DNA from: a virus | Reading direction: 5' to 3' (one strand) | DNA: 64,000 bases | IMG/VR virus record: IMGVR_UViG_3300042934_000822 | Coordinates: 16,909-80,908 of that record | Part shown: piece by piece, positions 49,645 through 57,297 of the stretch | Layout of the letters: each line of letters opens with the position of its first letter | How positions within the stretch are numbered: the first letter of the stretch is position 1 | The notes under the pieces: model-generated | Database searches by the model: none | What the model saw: the letters and a program-made list of their open reading frames with translations, nothing else | What the model was told of the DNA's origin: nothing | Translations under genes and position numbers: made by a program

Positions 49645-50427
49645 TTAATCCGCGTACTGGGGGAGACGCGAAGCCATCATCTGATCCGCGTAGGCCCACC
49701 GGCGGACAGCGAAGGCGGCCAGGTCCTCATCCTCGAGCATAAGGAGCGGGCAGTGGATGGCGAAGTCATCGCGCAGGTCCTGCAAGTGCTCGAGGTCCGC
49801 TGATTCCAGGCGCTTGCTGGCATCTTCCACACCTGCAGCGACTTGGGGCTTGTTGGTGTCGACAGCGTCAGACGTGGAGGTCGGGCAGGTGACCACTGTC
49901 TTATCCTGGCCGGCGCCATAGTCGATATGGGTTGGCGGCATTACCCCCACCGGTAGCACATGAAAGTTGCGCGGACCTGCACGCTTGCCTTCGTACCACG
50001 TCTCGAACGTAGCCTTCTCGCTGACCTCGACGTCGGCCGGCAGCTCAGGGTTGCTAAGCCGGCATGTGACGTTGACCTGGTGAGGCTCTACAGGCACGAC
50101 GACTACCGGTACAGCACAGACACCCTCAGCCACAGGCACCTTACTGGTGCGGCCGATCTGCCTGGCCAGCTGGCGCGAACGCTCGGCTGGCGACTTGGTG
50201 AAGTCCTCGATGACTGGACGCAGCGCTACTGGCGTCTTGATATGGCCACCTGCGCCCTTCTGAATCGGCGCCCAGCCGGCCGAGGTGCCCACGAACAGAA
50301 CCTGGTGCTCATTGCCCTTACGGACGCGGCACTTGTTGTCTGTCAGGTACTGGCGGAAGGCGGGCAGCTGCTCGAGCGTGAGCAGGCCGGTGTCGTTGGT
50401 CTTGATCATGGTCAGGGCACTGCTCAT
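49645..50427 (-). CDS. Hypothetical protein in the terminase region
   Basis: The 260-residue protein begins MSSALTMIKTNDTGLLTLEQLPAFRQYLTDNKCRVRKGNEHQVLFV, a small helical/strand domain, followed by LRPVIEDFTKSPAERSRQLARQIGR, Pro/Val-rich strands, and a charged C-terminus. The C-terminal part (DDFAIHCPLLMLEDEDLAAFAVRRWAYADQMM) is helical. It overlaps the HTH gene upstream by 4 bp. I do not recognise the family. Confidence 0.6.
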   Translation of the reverse strand: MSSALTMIKTNDTGLLTLEQLPAFRQYLTDNKCRVRKGNEHQVLFVGTSAGWAPIQKGAGGHIKTPVALRPVIEDFTKSPAERSRQLARQIGRTSKVPVAEGVCAVPVVVVPVEPHQVNVTCRLSNPELPADVEVSEKATFETWYEGKRAGPRNFHVLPVGVMPPTHIDYGAGQDKTVVTCPTSTSDAVDTNKPQVAAGVEDASKRLESADLEHLQDLRDDFAIHCPLLMLEDEDLAAFAVRRWAYADQMMASRLPQYAD

Positions 50428-50735
50428 TGAATCTGCTCCTGCGTGCTGGCGGCCACATACGGCCTCAGGTTGGCGGCGCGACCCGGGCGTCGGGTCGTCG
50501 TCTTCTCAGTTTTCAGGGCAATAGGCTTGACCCATAGCTGCCCCGTCTTGAACAAGTACAACTCCCACAAACCCAGCTTGATTTCGGCTTTCCCTTCCTC
50601 GTAGCTCTGCCAGGATCGGCGGCTGACGTGGATGAGCACGGCGCTTTCGCGCTGGCTCAAGCCTGCGTGCTTGCGGGAAGCGCGAATGGCTTCTGGGGCG
50701 GGTATCAAGCCGGCCACGGACGCTGTAGCGGTCAT
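50424..50735 (-). CDS. XRE-type helix-turn-helix regulator
   Basis: The 103-residue protein carries an HTH from about residue 12 to 65: PAPEAIRASRKHAGLSQRESAVLIHVSRRSWQSYEEGKAEIKLGLWELYLFKTGQ. The length and shape match small phage transcription regulators (Cro/CII-like). It lies between the terminase small subunit and the next gene with 4-bp overlaps on both sides, so it is produced with packaging genes and may time their expression. Confidence 0.7.
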   Translation of the reverse strand: MTATASVAGLIPAPEAIRASRKHAGLSQRESAVLIHVSRRSWQSYEEGKAEIKLGLWELYLFKTGQLWVKPIALKTEKTTTRRPGRAANLRPYVAASTQEQIQ

Positions 50736-51814
50736 TCCAATTGTCCTTGTTCGATCAAGCGCCGGCGCTCTTGCATGGCCGCGCGCTCTCGCTCTGTCTT
50801 CTCTTGGGCGGCCGCGATACGGGCGTCCAGTTCTTCGGTGCTTGGGCCCTGCTGAACGACCACAGCCGGTTCGACGTGCAGGTCGAATATCTTGGCCACC
50901 AGCTCGCGGTAAGCCTTCTGGGAGCCAGCACGGACCTTGATGCCGTCCTTGGTCTCCTCAACACCCTCATACAGCGCCAGAGCGGCTGGGCTGTAATTGC
51001 GAGAGTCATGGAAGAAGGTGTACTGGTACCCCTCGCCGGCGCATTCCGGACACTCAGGGTGGGGAGGCTCGCGCTTGTCGTAACCCAGGCCACCAAGCTC
51101 ATCGAACGGTGGCAGGGTCTTGCCTTCCTTGGAGGCGTCCAGCGCGGCCGCATCGTACTCAGCGCGGCGCTCCTCCATTTCCCGGGGCGTGTGCTGATAC
51201 CGATGGTCAATGCCGTGGCAGTAGCGGCAGCACGCGCGGCGCAGCTCGGATAGCTCTCGAGCGTCGGCGAAGGCGGCGGCATGGATGACGCCGATGGTCT
51301 GGTTCTGCACGTCCGCCGTGCGCTTGAACATTTCGACCTGGCGCGCGGCGTAGTACGGGTGGCCCTTAACCTTTTTTAACAGCCTGCTGGCGCCTGCTGC
51401 TGCCACGTAATCGCTCTTGGCGGTGTAGCCCGCTTCACGGTACGCCCAGGTGGCGTTGTAGCTCGCCAGGTACAGGTCGACGAACAGAGCCATCTTGGGG
51501 CTCAGGCCGTGCAACTCCGCGAGCGCCAAGGCTTCCAGCTGTTTTTCAGAGAGCGGCACGGGATTTTTGACGACCGTCGTGCCTTGCTGACCAGGTGCGC
51601 CGCCGGCAGTGGCGGCCGAGGCTTTCGTGGCACCTGGTGCGGCGGATTTTCGAGCCTTTGCGGGGGCTTTCCCGGGTGCCTTTTTGCCGCCCGTTGCCGT
51701 GTTCACCTTAACAGCGGCAGCAGGACGGGGGGATTTAGCACCAGGCTTCCCCCTGGACGCGGATAGTTGATCCGCACCCTTTGCTTCACCGTCAGTCTTT
51801 GGGATTCGTGGCAT
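50732..51814 (-). CDS. Terminase small subunit-like protein
   Basis: The ATG at 51814 has GAGGT upstream and gives 360 residues. The Ala/Lys/Pro-rich N-terminus (about 75 residues) is followed by a Terminase_2-type HTH region: MALFVDLYLASYNATWAYREAGYTAKSDYVAAAGASRLLKK, then VKGHPYY. A metal-binding knuckle follows (CCRYCHG... and CPECAGEGY). The C-terminus is coiled coil. This resembles small subunits that bind the pac site, though it is longer than usual (150-250 residues) because of the added zinc region. Confidence 0.65.
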   Translation of the reverse strand: MPRIPKTDGEAKGADQLSASRGKPGAKSPRPAAAVKVNTATGGKKAPGKAPAKARKSAAPGATKASAATAGGAPGQQGTTVVKNPVPLSEKQLEALALAELHGLSPKMALFVDLYLASYNATWAYREAGYTAKSDYVAAAGASRLLKKVKGHPYYAARQVEMFKRTADVQNQTIGVIHAAAFADARELSELRRACCRYCHGIDHRYQHTPREMEERRAEYDAAALDASKEGKTLPPFDELGGLGYDKREPPHPECPECAGEGYQYTFFHDSRNYSPAALALYEGVEETKDGIKVRAGSQKAYRELVAKIFDLHVEPAVVVQQGPSTEELDARIAAAQEKTERERAAMQERRRLIEQGQLE

Positions 51815-51890
51815 GGCTACCTCAAGGCGCACTTTGTTCGATACTGGACGTGGTCAGAGGGCCAACTTCCTGCGCCTCCTGCACGCCTGT

Positions 51891-51912
51891 AAAAAAGCCC
51901 GCATGTGCGGGC
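51891..51912 (-). terminator. Rho-independent terminator in the 51.9-kb leader region
   Basis: On the minus strand GCCCGCA-CA-TGCGGGC is followed by TTTTTT. Placed upstream of TerS, it could end repressor-region transcripts or attenuate packaging-gene expression. Confidence 0.75.
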
Positions 51913-52252
51913 CCTCTCACTTCTTCCTGATACAGGGCATGCAGGCTGGTACCCGCACACCACTTCCAGACTCGGGAACGTCTCTGGCCAGACGCGCAAT
52001 GCAGCCAACAGCCCCATCCCTACACGGTTATCCATGCTTCTGGTGTTTGAGGGCCGATTTGCACCCCTCACATGCCCTCTTTCCCAGGCATGCGGCTCTA
52101 CCGGTCAACAGCACCAGCAGGCCACCAACAACGAGCGACCGCGCAACGCACCCGTTAGGCGGGTCAGTCCTCACACAGCACTCACAACACTCACAGAACA
52201 CAGCAAGTCACGCCCGCGCCGGCCCCAGAAGGGGTTAGCCGCGGCTCCCACT

Positions 52253-52291
52253 GCATAAAGCAACGCTCTGGCTGAAAGCGTTCCTTTATGC
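52253..52291. repeat. 15-bp inverted repeat downstream of the repressor gene
   Basis: GCATAAAGCAACGCT (52253-52267) pairs with AAGCGTTCCTTTATGC (52276-52291) with one mismatch and a short loop. There is no T-run, so it is not a simple terminator; it could be a protein-binding site or an RNA structure. Confidence 0.6.
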
Positions 52292-52296
52292 GGTGA

Positions 52297-53064
52297 TCAT
52301 CCGAACAGCAGCAGCTGCCGAATCTTTTCCTTCATTACGTCCGGCGCGATCGCCACCGGCTCAACCTCGTCATGCGCCATCTGTTCGCGCTTCACCCGCT
52401 TGGAATGGTCTTGCATGGTCACATGAAGCTCGCCCACCAAACGGACCACCTTTGCGCCACCGCGCACGTCTTCAAACTCTGGCTGGCGACACATCACCTC
52501 GAGCGCGCCCATCAGGTCCACGACCTTGGTGGCCACCGTACCCAAAAGGACGCGGTCCAGACTGAACCCCTCGAGCATGATCGCGCTGCGGGTGGCCAGG
52601 GCCTGGACCATGTTCTGGAACTCGCCACTCACAGCCTCGGCCATCACGCCGCACAGCACCGCCTGGTTGCCTTCCTCGGGCGCGCGGCCTATGTCGTCGT
52701 GCAGGCCCATCAGGTAGTCGATCTGCACGCAGTAGAGCTTGGCCATGCGCCGCAGATTGTTGAGGCTTGGCGCGCGCCGGCTGTTCTCGAACAGGCTGAC
52801 CTGCGTCACGCCACGGTGTGCGAGCGCCACCCCGGCCGTGCTCTCGGTGAAACCCGCCAGCTTGCGAGCTTTGCGCAGGCGCGGACCCATGATTGCCATC
52901 AGTTCTGCTTCGGCTTGGCGCGCGACGTCGGACGGACTGGAACCCTCGCCCAGATCCTCGTTTTCACCAAAAAGGGACGCTGAGGAGTCAAAACCCCCCT
53001 TTTGACCCACTTTTTGAGCCCCATGGGCCTCTTGAAAACTATCCGCGTACAAATTCGCGTCCAT
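52297..53064 (-). CDS. Lambda-type repressor/regulator
   Basis: The ATG at 53064 has AGGAGG five bases upstream and gives 255 residues. An HTH lies at about residues 58-115 (IMGPRLRKARKLAGFTESTAGVALAHRGVTQVSLFENSRRAPSLNNLRRMAKLY), preceded by a 55-residue N-terminal tail and followed by an alpha-helical domain likely to mediate dimer formation. One copy of the TTTGTACGCGGATAG element is 30 bp upstream of the start and a second forms codons 4-10 (NLYADSF), so it probably controls itself and the other copies. This is the best candidate for a prophage repressor in the window. Confidence 0.7.
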   Translation of the reverse strand: MDANLYADSFQEAHGAQKVGQKGGFDSSASLFGENEDLGEGSSPSDVARQAEAELMAIMGPRLRKARKLAGFTESTAGVALAHRGVTQVSLFENSRRAPSLNNLRRMAKLYCVQIDYLMGLHDDIGRAPEEGNQAVLCGVMAEAVSGEFQNMVQALATRSAIMLEGFSLDRVLLGTVATKVVDLMGALEVMCRQPEFEDVRGGAKVVRLVGELHVTMQDHSKRVKREQMAHDEVEPVAIAPDVMKEKIRQLLLFG

Positions 53065-53119
53065 GACTGCCTCCTGATGCGATTCGGGCCGGAGTAAAAA
53101 CTATCCGCGTACACAAATC
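53033..53119 (-). promoter_or_regulatory. Pair of TTTGTACGCGGATAG elements around the repressor start
   Basis: Copies at 53033-53054 (inside the gene) and 53096-53119 (promoter) are 62 bp apart and share (T)TTGT(GT)ACGCGGATAGTTTT on the minus strand. The upstream copy could supply GATAGT as the -10. Looping between two sites would be possible. Confidence 0.55.
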
Positions 53120-53332
53120 AAGGCATTGGCGTAATTCCTTCGCTATCGAAGTGAACTAAAGGCCAACATCCTGCGCCCCCTATGTATGCTGGGTTTGACG
53201 CATGCTTATCATTCGTGAAGGGATCTCAGGCGCGCGAATTCAGCCGCGCGCGTGGGTACGATCTACTGGTGTGGGGTTGGTGATGCCAGATTGCCAGCCT
53301 TCGCGACGGTATACGCCGCTGACTGGCGAGTA

Positions 53333-53388
53333 GTCCCACAATGACCGGATGGTTTGTGGGACGCCACCTGTATGGGCAACCAGGTGGC
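53333..53388. other. Two adjacent perfect hairpins in the 53.1-53.4 kb gap
   Basis: GTCCCACAA/TTGTGGGAC (53333-53362, 9-bp arms) is followed without a gap by GCCACCTG/CAGGTGGC (53363-53388, 8-bp arms). The 53065-53404 gap otherwise contains the repressor promoter and a GGCCAACATCCTGCGCC segment. I see no protein-coding signal. A small structured RNA or a terminator pair for the DUF1064-like gene is possible. Confidence 0.5.
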
Positions 53389-53404
53389 TCAAGAAGGAGT
53401 CAAA

Positions 53405-53935
53405 TCACTCGCGCACAAGCTCGATATCCCAACCGCCACCCTTGCTCTTGGGGACCGGATAGACCACGCGGAACGCAAACGGGTACTCCTGGGCTGCGAT
53501 CTTCATCTTTACCTTGGCGTCGTCCGTGTAGATGGCTTTGGCGCCCTTCACGTCGTGCATTTCCAGCGCCCCGTCCGCCAGCAGCAACATGAAGTCAGGG
53601 GTCAGGCTGGTTTGAGGCGCCAGCAGCAGCTTGCAGGGTTCGAAGCGCCACCACAGCACCTCCCCTGCCAGCTTGAGCTGGTCCAGGTACGCGGCATACC
53701 TGGTCTCGGTGTCGTTCATGGTGCCCTTGGCCAGCCTACCCTTTGCCTGCATGCGCTCGATGCTGGAGGGCTTGGCTTTGGTGGCGATCGCTGAGGGCGG
53801 TACTGCAGGTGGCGTCGTGGCTTGCCCGGGCTGAGCCGGTACCTTTGGCTTGGCGCCGGCGCGGCCTTGTTCACGGACCTTGTACCCAGGCGGCAAGCGC
53901 TGCAGGGCTTCTTCGGTCAACCATCGTTTGCTCAT
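53405..53935 (-). CDS. PD-(D/E)XK nuclease (DUF1064-like)
   Basis: The 176-residue protein has an Ala/Pro/Lys-rich N-terminus (about 70 residues) and a nuclease-like domain: NDTETRYAAYLDQLKLAGEVLWWRFEP, then TPDFMLLLADGALEMHDVKGAK (Asp, and E-x-x-D-x-K of the PD-(D/E)XK fold), then YPFAFRVVYP. This is the DUF1064 type found in phage replication regions, probably acting on branched or damaged DNA. It lies 58 bp downstream of a TerL-nuclease-like gene in the early operon. Confidence 0.75.
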   Translation of the reverse strand: MSKRWLTEEALQRLPPGYKVREQGRAGAKPKVPAQPGQATTPPAVPPSAIATKAKPSSIERMQAKGRLAKGTMNDTETRYAAYLDQLKLAGEVLWWRFEPCKLLLAPQTSLTPDFMLLLADGALEMHDVKGAKAIYTDDAKVKMKIAAQEYPFAFRVVYPVPKSKGGGWDIELVRE

Positions 53936-53993
53936 GTGTTTGAGTCCTTTCAGGCTGGCCGGTCAGCCATCGACGTAGCTGTCCAACGATTAG

Positions 53994-55055
53994 TCATGGC
54001 TGCAGTTCCAGGAAGGCCATACACAGAGTGTCGAACAACGGGCTAGGCTTAGAACAAGGTGTGCGCTGTGCGTTATAGCGCCCCTCGCTGTCAAAGGTCA
54101 TGGTGTAGGGCAACCTCATACCCTCGCCTAAGATCGCTCGCCTGTCTTGCTCATCATTGTGAGCAGCCAGGCGACCACCCCGTACCGCCTCAGCCGCAGA
54201 TACCAGGCCCATAGCTCTCAGGCTCTGGAACCTCTTTCTGTTTTCTTTGTGCCGTGGCGCTGAACGCCAATCGACCTGGCGAACCTTGACGCCCTCGATT
54301 CTCAGCACCTCCGCGAAGCAAGTTCCCAGATTGCTGCCGTCCACCACGGCAAACGGATCATTCATGCAGGTCATCATTCCGGCGATGCGCCGCGCCTCGA
54401 CCCAAGGATCAAGCGTATGCGTATGGGCTAGGGTGGCCATCACTTCGACCTTGAGCGGTTTCCTGCCTGCACTCATGGCGTCGCCAGCCACCCGGTAGTG
54501 CATTGCGATCAAGGTTTCGCCCTCGATGAAGACACCCACAACATCACGCGCATCTGGCCCTGTCAGTTCCCCTGGTCCGAACTCTGGCATCAAGCAGCGG
54601 CGAAGTTGCTCCTCTTCGATTCGAAGTTTGGAAGCCGAGTCAGTAGCTGGCTTCCACCCCTCATTCACCGTCAGGCGGACCTTTTGGGCTTGCAGCTCAA
54701 GCACCTGAGTTTTGAGCACCTGACTACGCTCCACCAGGTTCACCGCCAGCATTTCGAGCGCAGCCTGGTAGGTCAGGTGCCCCTGCTGAGCAAGGCGCAA
54801 TGCGTTATTGATCTCTGGGCAGGTATAGGCCAGCGCGTTCAGGCGGCCACGGTAGCCCTCCAGCTGTTGATCCCCAGCGGCTCTCGCCTCCTCCTGCCCG
54901 GTCAGGTCTTTCAGACGCTCTAGCATCTGATCGGCCAGTGTGCAGTGGTCCACAGCATCAAGGATTGGCATAGGCACGAACTCCACCCCCATCTTGGCCA
55001 TGGCCTCTGCCGCGCCGAGGGAGGTTTTCAGCAGGTGTGGGTGAGCAGGCTTCAC
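53994..55055 (-). CDS. Protein with a degenerate TerL nuclease-like domain
   Basis: A GTG at 55055 overlapping the previous stop (GTGA) gives 353 residues. The N-terminal half is helical/coiled (QLEGYRGRLNALAYTCPEINNAL, EMLAVNLVERSQVLKTQVLEL). From about residue 165 the protein aligns by eye to the TerL nuclease: FAVVDGSNLGTCFAEVL matches TIVVDTNGMGNQFLKRM, RHKENRKRFQSLRA matches FSNEYRKRFLNQRA, MRLPYTMTFDSEGRYNA matches SRMPYHLDELGRYHI, and PSPLFDTLCMAFLE matches SPDLFDTVAMAYLE. The first catalytic Asp is missing. There is no ATPase half. It may be a packaging accessory or an old recombination product. Confidence 0.6.
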   Translation of the reverse strand: MKPAHPHLLKTSLGAAEAMAKMGVEFVPMPILDAVDHCTLADQMLERLKDLTGQEEARAAGDQQLEGYRGRLNALAYTCPEINNALRLAQQGHLTYQAALEMLAVNLVERSQVLKTQVLELQAQKVRLTVNEGWKPATDSASKLRIEEEQLRRCLMPEFGPGELTGPDARDVVGVFIEGETLIAMHYRVAGDAMSAGRKPLKVEVMATLAHTHTLDPWVEARRIAGMMTCMNDPFAVVDGSNLGTCFAEVLRIEGVKVRQVDWRSAPRHKENRKRFQSLRAMGLVSAAEAVRGGRLAAHNDEQDRRAILGEGMRLPYTMTFDSEGRYNAQRTPCSKPSPLFDTLCMAFLELQP

Positions 55056-55885
55056 GATTGCACCTCAGCCAATTGGTCGCGTTGTTCACGGTACGCGGCG
55101 GCTGCGGCCACGTCTTCTGCAGTCACGGTGTACGGTTGGATCTCATGCACCTCGTAGAAACCCACACTGCAGTGGCGGTCAAACCATGCGCCAACCGGCT
55201 CCATTAGCTTGTCCAGCTCTTTCATCTGGTCAGCGTCGATCTCAGGAAAGTTATCGGCGAATTCGCTTTCATCGGCCGCGCGCTCGTTCATGTGCTGCCA
55301 GATATCGTCGGAGTCCGGCACATAGCTGCTGGCCTTATTGCGGCGGATTTTGCCTCGGTAGATAACCGTTCCTTTTGCCAGTTCGTGATCGGCAACGTAT
55401 GCCGCTACACCGTCATCACGCCAATCTTCGGTGTGGTGATTACTACCGAAGGCATATTCGATCTGTGGCGCTACTGCAGCTGCCTTAGCTGGTGTTGGGA
55501 TGATGGATACCGGGGCCGGCTTCCCACGGGATGCCATGATGGCTGCCCTTTCCGAATCAGTGACCATCATTGAACTCATCACGACAATGTCGTGCGGCCA
55601 TTGTGGCTTGTCGATCGGTGGGAGCAGGTGTCCATCCACCTTCGAAAGATCTGCTCTTAAATCGGGGAAAGTAACCCCCCCTACGCCATCGCCCTGCGCT
55701 GGATGCCAGGACCAAAGCATTCCCTGCTTTTCCGCCTTTCCTAGAATCTGATACTCGCGGTTCAATGCGATCGCACAGACGAACGCAGGCCGATATACGA
55801 CGCAGGCAACGAAAAACTTCCTGCCAACCAGGTAGTAGCCTTCGCCCGTGATCTGCTCAATTCCATCCAATTGCATAATTTCCAT
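55052..55885 (-). CDS. Hypothetical phage protein
   Basis: The ATG at 55885 has GAGGA seven bases upstream and gives 277 residues; earlier starts overlap the macro-domain gene. The first part (MQLDGIEQITGEGYYLVGRKFFVACVVYRPAFVCAIALNREYQ) is mixed alpha/beta; the second (DDGVAAYVADHELAKGTVIYRGKIRRNK to VGFYEVHEIQPYTV) resembles a domain common in Pseudomonas phages, of unknown function. It is coupled to the next gene through GTGA. Confidence 0.55.
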   Translation of the reverse strand: MEIMQLDGIEQITGEGYYLVGRKFFVACVVYRPAFVCAIALNREYQILGKAEKQGMLWSWHPAQGDGVGGVTFPDLRADLSKVDGHLLPPIDKPQWPHDIVVMSSMMVTDSERAAIMASRGKPAPVSIIPTPAKAAAVAPQIEYAFGSNHHTEDWRDDGVAAYVADHELAKGTVIYRGKIRRNKASSYVPDSDDIWQHMNERAADESEFADNFPEIDADQMKELDKLMEPVGAWFDRHCSVGFYEVHEIQPYTVTAEDVAAAAAYREQRDQLAEVQS

Positions 55886-55965
55886 CAGATGTTCCTCATG
55901 AACGTGTTTGGCTGCGGCTGTGGTCAGCGCGCGTATTGTCTGAGTGTCAATGGTCACAGCTGCTG

Positions 55966-56505
55966 CTACGGGCCAGTAGGAAGTGGGATCCTGAATGGAA
56001 TACCTCTCAGGTTGCGTCGATAGTCTCCATTGGGGCCATCGTATCTGTCGTATTCCACGAAGGTGACGTTCTCGCCCGCCAGCTCCTCGTCGATGATTGC
56101 GCTGATGATGTTCCAATCGCCCCCGCCCCGGGCAGCGCCGATCGCCGGTACCGCGAAGCGCAGGCCCTGGCCACCGTACTCGGCGCGCAGGCCCGCGAAG
56201 ACCGATCGCACGGCGGTGTACTGGGTCAGTGGCCCGCCACCTGGGCCTACACCTGCCCAGTTGAACTGGGTGTAGGCGTTGACGATGACGCCCTGGGCCA
56301 CGATGGCCTTGGAGTAGGTACCCAGCTTGGCGGGGTCATGGATAGGCGTCTGCATGTCCGCCTGCAGCGCCTCGGGGAATGCCTGGCTGATTGTGCGAGC
56401 GATGCCGTCGTCCATGTTGCAGTGGCAGTTCTGGCCATGGACGATGACGTCGAACCGGCCTGCTTTGAAAAGGGCCACCAGGTCGCCACGGATTGAGTGC
56501 AGCAT
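55966..56505 (-). CDS. Macro-domain protein (ADP-ribose/ADP-ribose-1''-phosphate binding)
   Basis: The ATG at 56505 gives 179 residues, a whole macro domain. Seen motifs: VIVHGQNCHCNMDDGIARTISQAFPEALQAD (the ADP-ribose-binding N-x-N region and phosphate loop) and GLRFAVPAIGAARGGGDWNIISAII. It lacks a membrane or secretion signal. Such domains remove or sense ADP-ribose, so in a phage it may blunt NAD-consuming host defence or process tRNA-splicing by-products. It is spaced one base from the preceding stop. Confidence 0.75.
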   Translation of the reverse strand: MLHSIRGDLVALFKAGRFDVIVHGQNCHCNMDDGIARTISQAFPEALQADMQTPIHDPAKLGTYSKAIVAQGVIVNAYTQFNWAGVGPGGGPLTQYTAVRSVFAGLRAEYGGQGLRFAVPAIGAARGGGDWNIISAIIDEELAGENVTFVEYDRYDGPNGDYRRNLRGIPFRIPLPTGP

Positions 56506-56506
56506 T

Positions 56507-57283
56507 TCAGTTGTCTCCTTTGCTAGCCAGAGCGGCGCGGGCCATCCAGAACTTCTCAGCCGTATCAAGCCTCCCCTCGTTGAGGTATGGGATGCCGAGC
56601 AAGGCTTTTCCGAACTCCGCCCGTTCGTCGATCTCGACTGGCGCACTCGGCTGCGACGTCAGGTTTCCAGCCCGGGCAGCGAGGCAATTGCTGCACAGTT
56701 CGCCGGAATGGATGTGATCGTTCCTGGCATCCACCCAGTTATGCGCGCAAGCGCTCGGCTCTGCGCTGGCGGATAGGTTGGCTTCGATGCGGTGATGCAG
56801 GTCTATCGACTCGGCTGTTGAAAAAACGTCGTCCCATAGCAACGCGTTTGTATTGACCACGCCCTGCAGCAACTGGCCTCGCTCGGCCACCTGAGCGCGA
56901 GCATTGTTGCGCTCAAACGTCAGCCGTCCGGCTGTTCCTCTCCACTTGGCAGCCTCGCATCGCAGCCGCTCAACCTCGGCACGATCGGCAAGCGGGCCAA
57001 GCGGCCTGATATCGACCGTGTGACCCACCGCACGATAGTGGGCGGCTGTTGCGTCAGCCTTGTTATGGGTCCGCGCAAGCAACGTCGTGTATCCAGACAC
57101 CTCAATTTCGAATGCCACCGGCTCGCCTTGGCCCTGCTGGGCTGGCTGGCCGAAAACGTTCTCTGCAATGAGGTCTGCGCTGATTTCGTTAAGCGCCTGC
57201 ACCTGCTCGAGCGCAGCCGTGAGCGACTCGAGGGTGAAGGTTCGGGTTCCGTGGGTGCTGCTGGGTCGTTTTTCTTGGGGCAT
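56507..57283 (-). CDS. Hypothetical protein with Cys/His cluster
   Basis: The 258-residue protein begins MPQEKRPSSTHGTRTFTLES. Residues 50-95 form a small domain with FEIEVSGYTTLLARTHNKADATAAHYRAVGHTVDI. A coiled segment follows, then a conserved ACAHNWVDARNDHIHSGELCSNCLAAR region (Cys/His pairs, probably zinc-binding) found in many Pseudomonas phage proteins. Function is unknown. It lies 14 bp downstream of the m5C methyltransferase gene. Confidence 0.6.
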   Translation of the reverse strand: MPQEKRPSSTHGTRTFTLESLTAALEQVQALNEISADLIAENVFGQPAQQGQGEPVAFEIEVSGYTTLLARTHNKADATAAHYRAVGHTVDIRPLGPLADRAEVERLRCEAAKWRGTAGRLTFERNNARAQVAERGQLLQGVVNTNALLWDDVFSTAESIDLHHRIEANLSASAEPSACAHNWVDARNDHIHSGELCSNCLAARAGNLTSQPSAPVEIDERAEFGKALLGIPYLNEGRLDTAEKFWMARAALASKGDN

Positions 57284-57297
57284 GGGGTGCTCCTTGC

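Larger units (their letters stand above)
51815..52296. other. Intergenic stretch between TerS and the repressor gene, with a leader-like ORF
   Basis: This 480-bp gap contains a terminator (51891-51912), a minus-strand frame 51817-52071 whose sequence (VGMGLLAALRVWPETF, VCGYQPACP, GGAGSWPSDH) recalls the Ash-like leader ORFs of P4-type satellites and Pseudomonas prophages, and a large inverted repeat (52253-52291). The GGCCAAC-TTCCTGCGCCTCCT stretch (51860-51882) is similar to GGCCAAC-ATCCTGCGCCCCCT at 53161-53181. The frame is not a proven gene. Confidence 0.4.

Noticed and set aside
49645-49660. CCGCGTAC at the end of the 49645-50427 gene as another repressor element
   Set aside because: Only eight bases match and they encode the last residues before the stop; the TTTGT and GATAG parts are missing.
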